From Phalacrocorax aristotelis (taxonomy: Eukaryota; Chordata; Aves; Suliformes; Phalacrocoracidae), in assembly GCF_949628215.1 (NCBI RefSeq), contig NC_134288.1, positions 1,984,001 through 2,048,000 on the forward strand: a stretch of 64,000 nucleotides of DNA, given 5' to 3'. The position numbers and the translations under genes are program-made. Positions 10,390 through 22,661 of this stretch are shown here, in pieces (position 1 is the first letter of the stretch; every line of letters begins with the position of its first letter). Below the pieces are notes generated by a model. That model made no database searches. It had not been told where the DNA came from and was given only the letters and a program-made list of their open reading frames with translations.

Positions 10390-13300
10390 GGAGCTGTTGC
10401 TGCTTCATGCCTCCAGCACGCTCATCCAGCCACGTCCTGGGTTTGCTCCACCCTCGTCCTTCATCATCTTTTGGCCTTTCTAAAATCTCCAGATCCCATC
10501 TCCAGATCCCATTCCTGGCCAATGCAAAGACAAAAAAAAAATCAGGTTTTGCTTCCCCTTTTGCAGGGTACTTCTTTGGGAAGACGCAGCTGGGGAAAAA
10601 ACAGCTTTTAGCTGGAGTGAAGAGAAACGCAGCTTCCAGGTGAGGGTCAGGTTTGAGTTCCCTCAAGAAAAGTAGGCTTTCCAGGGACTGCAAAGCAGCA
10701 AACACAAGAAGTGGGATCACTGAGCTATCACAGAGCAATTAGCTTAACACCAGTGTGGAGGAAAATCTAGAAATATTAGGAGGTATTTTGTTAAATGGAT
10801 GGAGAAGAGTCCCCTGGCTAGAAGTGCATGGTGCAGGGTGGGAGAGTATGGCTGCTTTGAAGGTGCAACATCAGCATCCCATAGGCTAGAGCCTACAGTT
10901 AATTATCTAAAAAAGCCAACTATAAGCTTCATAAAAGCCTGTAAAAGCTTTATAAAAGCCTAATAGAAATAGAAATAGCTGTGCTTTGTTTTTAAAATCA
11001 CATACAACACGGATCATTATTAGTCTTAATTATCTCCCTGCAGTGTGGAGATACCACTTTTTTTTTTTTTTTAATTTTTCAGACACAGAAAGCATGCAAG
11101 GCACATTTTAGAGACGAGCTAGAAAGGCCATTGTAAAATGCAGGAAAGGCTGTGGTGTCTCAGGAGCCGAAGGCCTCCCAGCTCCCTCAGACGACACGTG
11201 GCCTGGATGTGCAGCTCCCTGACGCCTTTCTGATTTCGGCACCCTGGGCAGCGAAGCAGCTTTGGGTATTCACACCCAGGAGCTCCTGCAGTTCGAGGGC
11301 CTGGAGGTGGGTTTAGCTGTAACTGCTCCCAGCAGCTGCCATGCAGCTCAGTCTCACGCCCAGTGCAGCGTGAAGCTCAAGGCAGCCGTGCAGCTGGGGA
11401 AGCCGTGCCCTTTCCAGCAACACAGCTGGATCCCTGCAACACAAGCAGAAGAAAGAAGGTAGCAGAGCCACTGTGCGAGGATGCTGCAGATGCCAAGAGT
11501 GTACAGGAATAGATGGAGACCAGAAAACTGCTTGAAAGAGAAATTCGTGAGGGCTCAACAATAACAAGTGTGAAAAATAAATAAATGGAAATAAATGAAA
11601 CCCACAGGCAGGTTATTAAATATCCAGAAGCCAGATCTGGCTTGTGAAGTCCCTGAGCTGAAAACACTGAAGCATGAATCTGATGGCTGACGCCCTGGAG
11701 CAGCTTGGGGAGAAGTTGGCGAGTCTCCGGCGTGCCTGGCAGGCACCTGAGGCAGCGGGAACCTGCATGGTCAGCAGTGGGCAGTTGCATAGGAGCAGCT
11801 CAGGCAGCTCCCAGTCTTGCCCGGGCCACCACCAGGGCAGTCCAGGGACACTGCCTTGTCCTGAAGTGCGGAGGGACAGCCCTGCCTGTGGCAAGGGACA
11901 TGTGGGACGGACTCACAGCAGGGACAGACCAGTCCAGGCATGCACTATGAGAGTTATGCTCCCCTTTATACCAAATCCATCATTCCGAATCTTTGAAACA
12001 CACAGAAACCCTTAAATCTGCATTCTGTGTTCAAGGCATTGGCACCAACAAGAGACTAAAGCCAAAGGAAGAAAAGCAGATTTTTCTAAATTATCTTGCC
12101 ATTTTTAGTGACATACACATTTTTTTTCACTGACAGCCATTTTTTCTCCTTTAACTGACAGTCTGTACATTTCTTGGTGGCTGATGCTATCTGTGCCGGA
12201 TTCGGTGCATTAAAGGTAGCCTCTCCAGCAGAGCCCAGCATCCCTCCTAAGCCTCTTACAGAGAGGCAGTGCCTGGTCCGAAGTCCATATAAGCTTGGAG
12301 AGGTGTCACTGGGGTGTGGGGGGCCTTCAGATGAGCAGCAAGGCAGGCGTGACCTGGGGACAGGCTGAGCGAAATAGCACCTTGCACCGAGGCACCCAGG
12401 CAGGCACCATTGTCGGTGCTTCAGGCACAGCCTGAGTCTTCTCAGACCTCTGAGGGCACCAAGGTGACTATGCAGAACGTCCCTGGAGCTGAGGCCACCA
12501 CGGTGGGATGCGGTTGCTCTAGCTGGACGGTGTAGCTGGAGCTTGCCTGCTGCAGGCTTTCTGCGCTGCTGCAGATGGAGTCAGAAATGATCCTGCAGGC
12601 ATCGTTTCATGGTTCTGCCCTTCATGGGGCCAAGCGCCTGCATACCGTGACCGTGGGTCCCGGCAGAAACTCGCCAGGATGGAAAATGGTCACTTCATTA
12701 TTTTAGCATCATTTCAAATGCAGCGATCGGGAGTGTCTGTGCAGAGCGTCCCCACTGCCCAGCAGCCCTGTGGCCCTGCTGAGGCTTCGTACCACTGCAC
12801 TCATCTGCTCCCTGCCTCGTGCCAGGTGGAGGTGGGCTGTGGAGGCTGGGCGCTCTGGCCTGACGTCTCTGCAGGGTCAGTCTGCTGGGTGCAACTGCCT
12901 GGCGGGTGTCCGTGGGAGAGAGGAGGGGGCAGAGGCAGTGTAGTCGGCCTGTCTGTCCACCCTGCTGAACTCAGAGTACCTGAGAGGTAGAAGGGGCTGG
13001 CTGGGCGCATGTGTAAGAAATGCAGCGCTGCCTCCCTGTGTGCATAATCGGGACATTGGTGCTGTCCCTGGGACAGATTTGTAGCATCCTGGCACTTTCC
13101 CAACTCAGGTACTGCCAGCCAGTTCTGGCACAACCCTGCAAAACAGGAAAAACAAATGGATGGATCCCCAGCTGAGGTAAGATGAATGGGTTATGACTAC
13201 CAGCCAGGATTACCTGCTTAGCATATATATGAAAAACCCAGTGGAACAGAAAATGCCAGGCTTGCCTCCTGGTCAAGGAGGCTGGGCAGCAGGACACCCC

Positions 13301-14280
13301 AGCTGCCACGGGGAGCTCACTGGGGACAGCTGGGTGCAAAGCCCACCAGTGAGACTTCTGTCCTGATGGTACTGTGGATGTTTGGACAGGAGCCAGTGGG
13401 CACAGCATTGCTCAGGATGGGAAGAGAAATGGAGCTGCTGCTTGTTGTCGGGAGGAAACAAGTGCAGAGTGATGCTGTGACATTGCAGCCTGGGAGGGAG
13501 GCTCTCTGGATCTTCATGAGCCTCCAGAGCAGCCAGGACTGAATTAATACCACGCAGCTCACCCCAGACCGCCTGCTGCTCCCCCACAGCACATGGGGTG
13601 GGAAACGGGTCCTCTAACCAGCGGCATGAGAAGCGATGGACTGCACAGTTCAGCTCTGCTCCTGGGGAGCTCAGGGACAACATCGCAGTCTTCCGATGGA
13701 GCTGAGCTTGGCACCTGTGAATGAGGAACAGAATTAGGGCCCAAAGGGAAAGCCAGAGGCTGATGGTTACTCCCTAAGATGCTGTTTTCTCTAAAGACAT
13801 CATCGGTCTGTGGCGTATCCCAGAACTCCCAACAGACTCCAGCTGCAGGAGCCTGCTCCCGCAGTGGGAGAGGAGCCTGGGGAGGGATGCCAGCTCTGGC
13901 CCTGTGTGCCTCGCAAAGAGCATCAGCCTCAGGGGAGAGGAGGAAGTACCAATTTTTGGCCACTGTGCAACAGCTGAGGGTGAGGTGGTCACAGCCCAGG
14001 CACAGTCACTGGGCTTTGTGAGCGCAAAGGGGAAGCGCGCCAGGAGCCCAGAGCACGGTGTCGCGCCGGTGCAGGCAGGAAGGTCTCTCCCTACCTCGTC
14101 CAGCCATGGGCAGGCGAGGGGTGGCAAGACGGGCAGCAACAAGCCGCACCTACCAGTGGCTGAAATGTGGAAACTGCATTTAGTAAGAAACCGTCACATC
14201 TTGAAACCTACATTCATTCTAGCTCAGGGAAAAAAACTGTCCTATAAAATGAGTAACTCTGGAACAAATATAGTTTGGAA
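10390..14280. other. Non-coding sequence, no gene recognised
   Basis: No ORF here is recognisable. A 15-base T run sits at 11058-11072. The sequence is AT-rich to about 11100 and more GC-rich from 11150. Open frames of 100-145 codons at 12800-14100 overlap on both strands and look like composition effects. Confidence 0.5.
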
Positions 14281-14284
14281 AACA

Positions 14285-14940
14285 GAAGCGCAAACTGTGT
14301 TTTAAAATAAGATACACAAATAAAATTAAAATAAAATATTCATTTCATGATTTTCCCAGGATACAAATTGTATTTCTTTACATTTCTGTCACTCAGGGTG
14401 TGTCAGCAGCAGTACTGTGTAACATGCATCAGGTACGCACAGGGGCACAGGATTCCTGCTCTTCCATTATTTTATTCGCATTATTGTATTTGATCTACGT
14501 GATTCTGAACAGCTTTTACTTTGCATTGATTGAAACATCTTATTTTCTAGATCAAAGTGTTTCTTTGTGTTTTAATGAAATACTTTGACACGATAGCTTT
14601 GTGTTAGCTTAAAATCATTATTTAATATATTGAAAACTGCTGGTCCTCTAATTAGTACGCTGTGTGCTTTTCTTCCTGTGTTGTTCAAAGTGTCAAAACA
14701 TTTCACTACGAAACAATTCTATTAGGATATATCAGCAGTGGTTGTGCACACCGTGATGTGTGTTTTGATATGATGTGTACACTGGACCACTATATCCAAA
14801 TAATAATAACAGTGATGGAAAATTGAAAATTGGAGTCTTGAAATTAAACTTAGTTTTGAGTGAGGTTGTTGTTTCCCAGGTGAACTTTTGAAAAGTGTCA
14901 GGGCTCAGCAGGACTGGGTGGTGGGTAGGTTTGAACACTT
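14285..14940. other. AT-rich block, candidate conserved non-coding element
   Basis: A marked drop in GC, with AATAAAATTAAAATAAAATATTCATT-like sequence followed by homeodomain-type TAATTAG and ATTTAATATATT motifs, between GC-richer flanks. There is no coding potential. Isolated AT-rich blocks of this size in gene deserts are often enhancers or matrix-attachment regions. That reading is inference. Confidence 0.3.
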
Positions 14941-14944
14941 CCCG

Positions 14945-17900
14945 GCTCCTACTCTCCTCTGAACTTAGATTAAGAGGATTTTAAGCAAAGTGTTTGCGCA
15001 GCCCCAGTGCACCAGGACAGGAGGCTGAGCTCTTCTTGCGCTCTGCAAGACCCTTCAGCCAAATGACGTGGTGGTCTGTGAGTCACACAGCTCCCACACC
15101 GTATACAAGGCACTTGCATCAATTCTAGATCAGCTGCTGCTGCGTTTGATCTTGGTCAGTTCTGCTGAGACAGCGGATGCCCCGTGCGGGACAGCACGTG
15201 CTCCTCGCTCTCCTTGGGATAAATCCTGCAGTGTATAACCCTCTGCTTCTCTTAGAGGGCTCTGACGTTGGGGCAGTTGGGCACGGCAGGTAGACCATGA
15301 TCTGCCCTGGAAGGGACAAGATGTTGTCCTCAGGTGCAAGGAAGTCGTTCAGCGAACAGGACTTCCTCCTGTGCTCGGTTGGCCACTCCTCCATGTGTTT
15401 TTCTATCCAGGTTCACCACTGGTTTTACATACGCTTTGCCCAGATTCCACCCTATTTCTCTCCTTTTCTGTCCCTCATCTGTCCATTCACAAAGTGCTCT
15501 TTTCCTGCAGATTTATTTCTCTGCTTGCCTTTACATGAGTATGTGTCTCTCTTGTCCACTCCTGGCGTGACTAATAGATGCAATGAAACAGGGAAATGCT
15601 CTCTGCCCGTCTCCTCACTTTTCATTATGAATGCAAGAATCATCCTGTTTTCACAACAGAATTGCAAAATATTGCAACTGTTTTCATTAAAATGGCCTGT
15701 TTCTCTAATCAGTGGGGAAAGTATAAAAAAAAAATCAAAAATTTTAAGCATGATTTGGATTGTTCTTAGCATGGAAATATCCATTTTGTGAATCTCAGAG
15801 AAAAGGCTCAATTTTAAGAACAAAAATCTCAGAAGGGGAAAAACGGTGAACCAGTGTACCAGAAATTTTGGCTCTGCAGAGCTGCGACCCTCCCTTTTTC
15901 TGCACGTCTGAGTTCATAGTTCAGCATCACCTGCTTTAGAAGCATAGGAGACAAAAGTAATTGCCTTTATTAATCAAGGACCTTATCATCCCTCCATATA
16001 GATCACACCAAAGTTACGTCACTCACACTCCTGCAGAGTGCAGAGATGTGCTCCCTGCTCTTGGCAAGAGTCTTATTTATTGCACTACAGATGAACCATG
16101 AAAGGATCTTTAATGCTTTTCCACCTACTGATCAGCTCCTGTACCTCTGTTTATCCAGCCGTGTGCTCGCCTGGCAGTTGTCTGCCTGAATCCATCCAGC
16201 TAGTGATCCGCCTTCTTGTCAACATACCTGGAGATCTGCTAGTGCTGCAGCCTCTTGCCTATCGAGTAACATGAGATTATTGTACTCTGTATAGGAGCAT
16301 GTGCCTGAGAGACCGAGTTAATGGATAAAACCAATTTTGTCCTGTATTGCAGGACAAGAAGGCTGCAGCAGGAAGATACCTGCAAATGGCTCTGACAATC
16401 TAGAAATTAGCTGCTGGGGAGGGACAGACCCATTTTGCGCTCAGTCCAGGCTCCTTGTCTCACACACAGCTTACTTAATTTCAGCCAATTCAGAAGGGGT
16501 TTTTCTAGCCAGCTGCCGTACAGTCCAGGGCTGGGCTTCCTGGAGCCCAAGTGGGAGCAGACCAGGAGAGAAGGGGTTGGCCAGCACGGGGAGGTGGGCA
16601 GGGAAGAGCAGGGCACCTCCTGTCATCAGCTCTGGCACAGCCCCTGGCGCCTTCCATGGAAAGCCATTGTGCTGCTTGCCTGGTGTGATCGACCGCCCTG
16701 TGCTCTTACTTATCTTCACAGATTCAGGAATACAAAAGCTTTTGTTCTGGGGAAAAAAATAACTGAAGGGAACTGTCCTATCAGAAAAGTCAAATACTGT
16801 CTGGTGGCTGGGACCCGCTCCTGCAGGGTCCTTGGGACACAGATGGAGAGACGAGGGGGACAGGAACACAAGTCAGCAATAGTTATTCACTCAGTCCCAC
16901 AATGCAGGAGCTAAGCCAGCAAAGCAGTTGTCACACAGAAGGTTTAAAACATGCAAAAGGAAAGCTTCATCCATACAAATGTGTGAGGAAATTGTGGACC
17001 TCCTTGCCACAGGGCATTGTGTTGGCAAAGAGAATAAAGGGATTCAAGATAGGGTAAGTTCGACATCTGAGATGATGGTCTGCACACAACCCCAGAAGTC
17101 TCTGAACAAGCAGTGACAGCTCAATGAGGCAGCTGGAGAAGGCGTTTGGGGCTTGTCATGTTTCTTACACTTCTCCCTGAGCATCCTCCACTGGCCACAG
17201 ACTCTTCTGGCAGCAAAGCCCTAAGCTTTTAAGTTCCTTTCCTTGATACCTCTAACACAGGTATTCCTACCTCCGCTCTTTGGAGTGGTAACTGCGCTTT
17301 TCATAGCAAATGCATAGTGCCTAGCACCTAGCCTGCAGTCTAGGAAGGTATTAGGTATTGTGCAGTGCCTGTAAGAGGTCACTGTGTGACTCCCTGCCCC
17401 TGATGGTTGATAGCAAGCTGCAAGGGAAAGCCGTGCTTGCCCACGCATGCCTCTCCCCAGCTGCAAAAAACAGCCAGAAGCAGAGCAGGAATTCCTAGCC
17501 AGGTGCACAAAGCCATATTTTATTCACCTGGTGTATTCTTTAAAGCAAGGATTTGGCTCATTTCTGTATTCATTTTGCATCACAGGTCAATGGATAATAA
17601 TCCTTTCAGTGTTGCACTATATGGTAATGCCTGCCAGGGCACAGCGAGGTCAGGCTAACGTGGCTGGTGGGGCAGTGGCTTCATCAGCCGGGGTCTGTCC
17701 CACGGTACACAAACAAGGGAGCAGGGCAGGCATGGCAGCCATGTTCACCCAAGAGTCATCATCATCAGGCAAGTCACTGGTGGTAAGAGAGGTCCAAGGC
17801 CAAGCTGGGAAGGCGAGTCCGTGAGCCAGGGTCAAGATCAGGTATGGCGAGAGTAACCAGCCCAGCGACCACCCAGCAAACCCACGGCAGTGAAGCAGGT

Positions 17901-20900
17901 CAGGGCTTAAGCCAGAAAGTCAGTCCTCGGGTCAGGGTCCAGGTGACCGGGGCAGGCATGGCTGCGATGGGGCAGGGGGTCAGCCCTTGCCAACCCTCCC
18001 TGCAGCACTCCCTGGGACCACACTGTCCAAAGGCCCCAAAAGGCAGGAGCCACCCTCAGCCAGCCTTGAGTCTTGCCAGCTAAGCCTCCTTGTGAGCAGA
18101 TGCTCTCAGGACCCACCAGTGGGGATGCTGGAATGGCAAAACGTGACTCACAAGCCTGGAAAAGAGGGCGGCACTGGTATTTTCAGCTGTGTGTGACAAG
18201 CACCCAGAAAGCAATGCCCCTCTGCTTAGGGGTCAGACAAGGGCTTTTGGTAGCCTTGGCCTGATGGGGCGAAGCTGCCCACCCCCCACCTGTTAACACA
18301 CGTACACAAATCAAGACACGCTACTCCAGAGAGTCTGGCTGTCCTTGGTGAGAGACCAAGAAAAATCACTCTGGTCCACACAGGTAAATCCCAGTGGCTG
18401 ACATGTAACAAGGGTCTGTCAGGGAGCCAGGGAACTGCTAACGGCAGGGGAGACACCCCCTTCTCACCCCCATCCTGCCAGTTCAAGGCTTTTTTGTTCT
18501 CTTACCAGAGAGGGATACGACTCTGCAGCCCACCCAGGCTTAGCAGCCAGCAGCAACCTAAGGACAAGGTACATTGGCTTGTTTAACCCCTATGGAAGAC
18601 AAATATTGCCCCAATGTTTGTTAGCTAATAGTCATTTTCCTTCCAAATAACTGTTGCCCGGGAACATGTTGGTGATTAAAGCAATACCGGAGGAACACAC
18701 GTGGAAGGAGCACTCACAGCAGAGTGGAAGACAGCTCGGCCAGGTTGGCTGCAGTGCAAGTGCTCATCTAAATGCCAGAGCTGGGCTGAGCTTGGGGTAG
18801 GAACCTCGAAGTCCAACCAACAGTTTCCCTTGGGGTCGGGTGCCCTTGCCATTACTTCCTCCCTGCCATGGACTGATTCTCACATCTCTGTGTTACAAGT
18901 ATGCCATGCAGGCATAGTCGGAGGACTCTCTGACCCTTCCAGGATGGGACCCTGGTCTTCCTTAGAGCATAAGGAGCAAAATTGGTGGGTTTGCCTTCCT
19001 TTGGAGTTTTCAGGAAACTTAGTGTCAAGCTGTGCTGGCAGTATTTGTGCCCCTGGGAGACCAAAGTTTGGATATAAAGGACCAAGAGACCCAAATGAAA
19101 TGGAGACCACAAAACTCATCTGAGACATCTGAGGATGCCAGCACTGAAGTGGGCAGTAGGATCCAGCACAGGGGCATCAGGAGCAGTGCTGGCTCTAGGC
19201 CTGCACCATGCAGTGAGGGATGAGCTGGAGGGGGCGAGCAGGAACCCTCCCCAGTCTGGGAGGGGAGGACGGGGGTTCTTCCAGCACTGACCCCCAGCAG
19301 CAGCAGCTAGGGGAGATGGGCATTGCAAAGGCAACCACAGAAATGTGCCTCCACCCACGTAGCCCCAAGCCTCCTGTCTCCCCTGTCTTGCCACTGTGTT
19401 TCTGAGGCAGTTACATTTCCCATTCTCCCCTTTCTGATAGCAGCAACTTCTGGCAGAGCACATCACCGCTCTGCTGCCATGCGGCCTTGGAAGCTGGCAG
19501 ATATTTCACCTGAAACCGCCTCAACAAAGTGACAGCCCTTTGGTAACCACAGGGACTAATCTCAGCGCTGGTACCCTGAAGGCATGTTTGTAAGGATGCC
19601 TCGTCATGCAGACCAGCACCTCAGGCAGTGGGTGGCACATGCGGGCAACGCACAGAGCCCAGGATTAGTGGCCCCAGCTCCATCCTGGCCTCTCTGACTC
19701 CCTCACCGCTGCTTAATTCAGCCCTTAGTGGAGCACCAGCCAGAAGAGGTCCAGGAAATGCAGTTTCCTCTGCCAGGTCCCCCAGCCTCACAACCCTGAG
19801 GTGAACCTGCCCTGCTCCGCTGGTGGTCCCAGAGCCACGGGAAACCCTTCAGCAGCAGCAGCAGAGAGCACAGCCGCCACTGCTCGGCACAGTTTGGGGT
19901 TCCTGGTGGTCTGGATGACATTAGGCAACTTCCCACAGCTGCTAACTAGACCAGATCTCCTTCCCACTGGTATAATTGGTGTTTTCCAGTGATCGCTCAG
20001 AGCCAAGTCGGGCACCTCACTGTGTCCATCACTGTCCCAGACATGTTATTTACTGAGGACTTTCTTTTCATTACTTTAGCTCATCAGTGCTGACTCTTCC
20101 CCAAACTTCTTATAGTCTGGTCATGGTCTTTGATGGTTTCTCTTAGATCAAAAGGTCATCAGTGGAGAACCTGGGTTCTGCCATACTCTCATAAATGGAC
20201 CATTTTCTGTGAAGCACCTCAGAGCTGAAGACAATGTCAGTGGACACTGAAGAAACCACCTCTTGTTGAAGATCCTGAATCCTCAAAAACATGTGCTCAC
20301 TTTCCCTAAAGGCATCTCTCAGATACCGCAGATACAACCAAGGCAGGAATTTATATGGCGGGGGGGAGCTGTCAGAGGCTGTTCTTGCAGACAAAGTTAC
20401 AGTATTCCTTCAGCTCTCCTTGACCTCAGCCGTGACTAGGAAAGCGAGACTGGCTTTATCTTATGCCTGTGTTTTCAGAAATGCTTCTCACACTTCCCTG
20501 CTGCTGCCGTGGTGCACATTGCCCCTCCAGAACACTTCTCATGCAAGTGAAGGCTGAACCAGCTCCTTCTTCCCCACCCCGGGCAACTCCTTGCAGAGGG
20601 AGGTCACCTGTCACCCTTCACAGTAGTTTCCCATCCAGCCCATTGACTTAAGAGCCTGCAGACCTGTGCGCTGCTGTTTGTAAACTCTGAGCTAGTGTCC
20701 TTTCCTGTAATGACCAGATCCTCTTTCAGGGCAAGAGAGTCAGGGCAACTAAAGGTCCATGAGACAGCTTGCATGTTGTCCTTTGGTAAGTGAATCTTAA
20801 TTGGTTTGGGGTTAATTCTGTGCCCTTCTGGTGGCTTTCTGAGCTTTTTCCCCATCTCTAAATTGCTAAAAGATCTAATCTCGTATCAAGGATCCATTAG

Positions 20901-22600
20901 TCCTGGCAATATTGACTTTTTAGATTTCCAAGAGCCACAAACTCTTCTGTGCTCACAGTTGATTTCTGCACTTCATTCAAAGGCACCGCTCAGCTGCTCA
21001 GGTTTTGCGTAGAGTGCGGAATGCCTCAATTTTCCATAATACCCTGTGATAGTTAGCTTCCTCTGCCTGGCTCAATTGGAGTATTAAAAACATCATGTGC
21101 TTCAGAGCAGGCTGTTGTAAGAAATTAAGCTGCCTTCTCACAGTCTTCCCTCCCCAGTTCATACTCTGCTTGCAGAGAAATGGGAAAGCACCCTTTAAGC
21201 CATCCCTCCCACCCTGCCACCTTCCCAAGAAGGTGTGCCTTCTGCAGGGGTTTTAGTAGCTGCATGCTTGCCTTCAGGGTCCCTCTCCAGTCTGCATATC
21301 TGCTGTCGTTACCTGAGATCAACCTCCTAACACCACGCTTGGTCACCACACAGCAGCCCATCTCCTGTGAGGAGCCCTGAAATCTTCATCTTGCTCAGCA
21401 GAGGGGAAGGGATGCTTCATCCTTTGCCTAGAAATGGTGTCACCTCCCTCTGTTTTGGTCATATAGGGAAGCCCCATGGTTAGGGGTCCTGTGTCCTGGG
21501 TGCCTTGAAGGTCTGCAGGAGTGGCAGCCATAGAACCAGCAGTCACCACGTGCAGGAGGGTTTAGGATGGGTTGAGGGAAGGCAACCTGGGGCATGGTGC
21601 ACCAAAAAGATGCCTTTCTAGAGCCTCTGAAGACCCACCCTATATACCTGAATCCCTTCTTGCCAGCCAGGCTCCAGCGCCCCAGGATGGAGACCAGACC
21701 AGCAAAGCCTTTGTCACCAGGCATGAATGGCAGCATGGCTGGGACCATCACATACAGCCTTAGTCAGGGGCTCCTCTGAGCACCACATTTAACCTCCTCC
21801 ATCATCCATCTCTCTCAAAACAGCCAATCATCTCAGCTTCTGTGGCCATGGGGGACTCTGAGGACCAGGATACCCACACTGTGGACAGAATAATGACACA
21901 AATGCCCCATAACACAGGACTGAGGTGCTGAGATGATCACCTTGCTTTTGGGATTGATGGAGTTTCTTCCAAAGCCTTCATATCCTCTACCAGCCCAGAG
22001 CTGGGAGACTTAGAAATGTTAGTCCCCTCAGAGCCATCGCACGACGTGTGACTGGAGGAGGTGATCTGAGACCTGCTCTGAGGAAACGCGCCACTATCTC
22101 ACATTCTCACCTGGTGCCCTGGTGAGAGGGGGGCCAAACCAGGCTGATGCCAGGGTGGGCAGGACTCACAGCAGTTGTCGTGCTGTGACTATGAACAGGT
22201 GAAGGAGCACTCAGAGCCACCATCGCTGCAGCCTTTGCAGACCTCCAGCTTTGCCTAGCACTGGCTCCCCCAGTCCTATCCGTAGCAAGGGCATCACAGC
22301 ACGAGAGATGACACCAACTCCAAGCTACCACAGGTGAAGCTGAACCTTGCAATCCTCCTCTAACCATGGGTTGTTTACAGAGGATCCCAAACCCTCCCAA
22401 TTTGTAACAAGAGGCATGCCTCACCTTTTGCTTATGCAAGGTCATAAAAATCACTAAAATTCACTAAATGTTGTGGATTGTTGTGATTGGTTGTCCCACG
22501 ATGCATCAGATGCCCAAATGTTACCACCAGCATGCCACAAGCTCCTTTCCATTCTTCCTTGCCCCCAGAAGAGCAAAGGATGATGTACAGCCTAGAGCAT
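14945..22600. other. Non-coding sequence, no gene recognised
   Basis: Mixed-composition DNA with only short, overlapping open frames (up to about 165 codons near 15300-15790 and 16340-16910), none with recognisable domains. I see no CpG island, tandem array or transposon ends. Confidence 0.5.
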
Positions 22601-22602
22601 AC

Positions 22603-22659
22603 CTTCTCCTCCTCCTCTTTCACCTCCTTCTCCTTCTTCTCCAACCCCTCCTCCTTTCA
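22603..22659. repeat. Pyrimidine (CTC/CTT) tract
   Basis: About 57 bp of nearly uninterrupted pyrimidine made of CTC, CCT and CTT triplets, ending in a 3' splice-site-like TTTCAG at 22655-22660. It is simple sequence. The open frames through it (Ser/Leu-rich on plus, Glu/Lys-rich on minus) are not genes. Confidence 0.75.
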
Positions 22660-22661
22660 GC

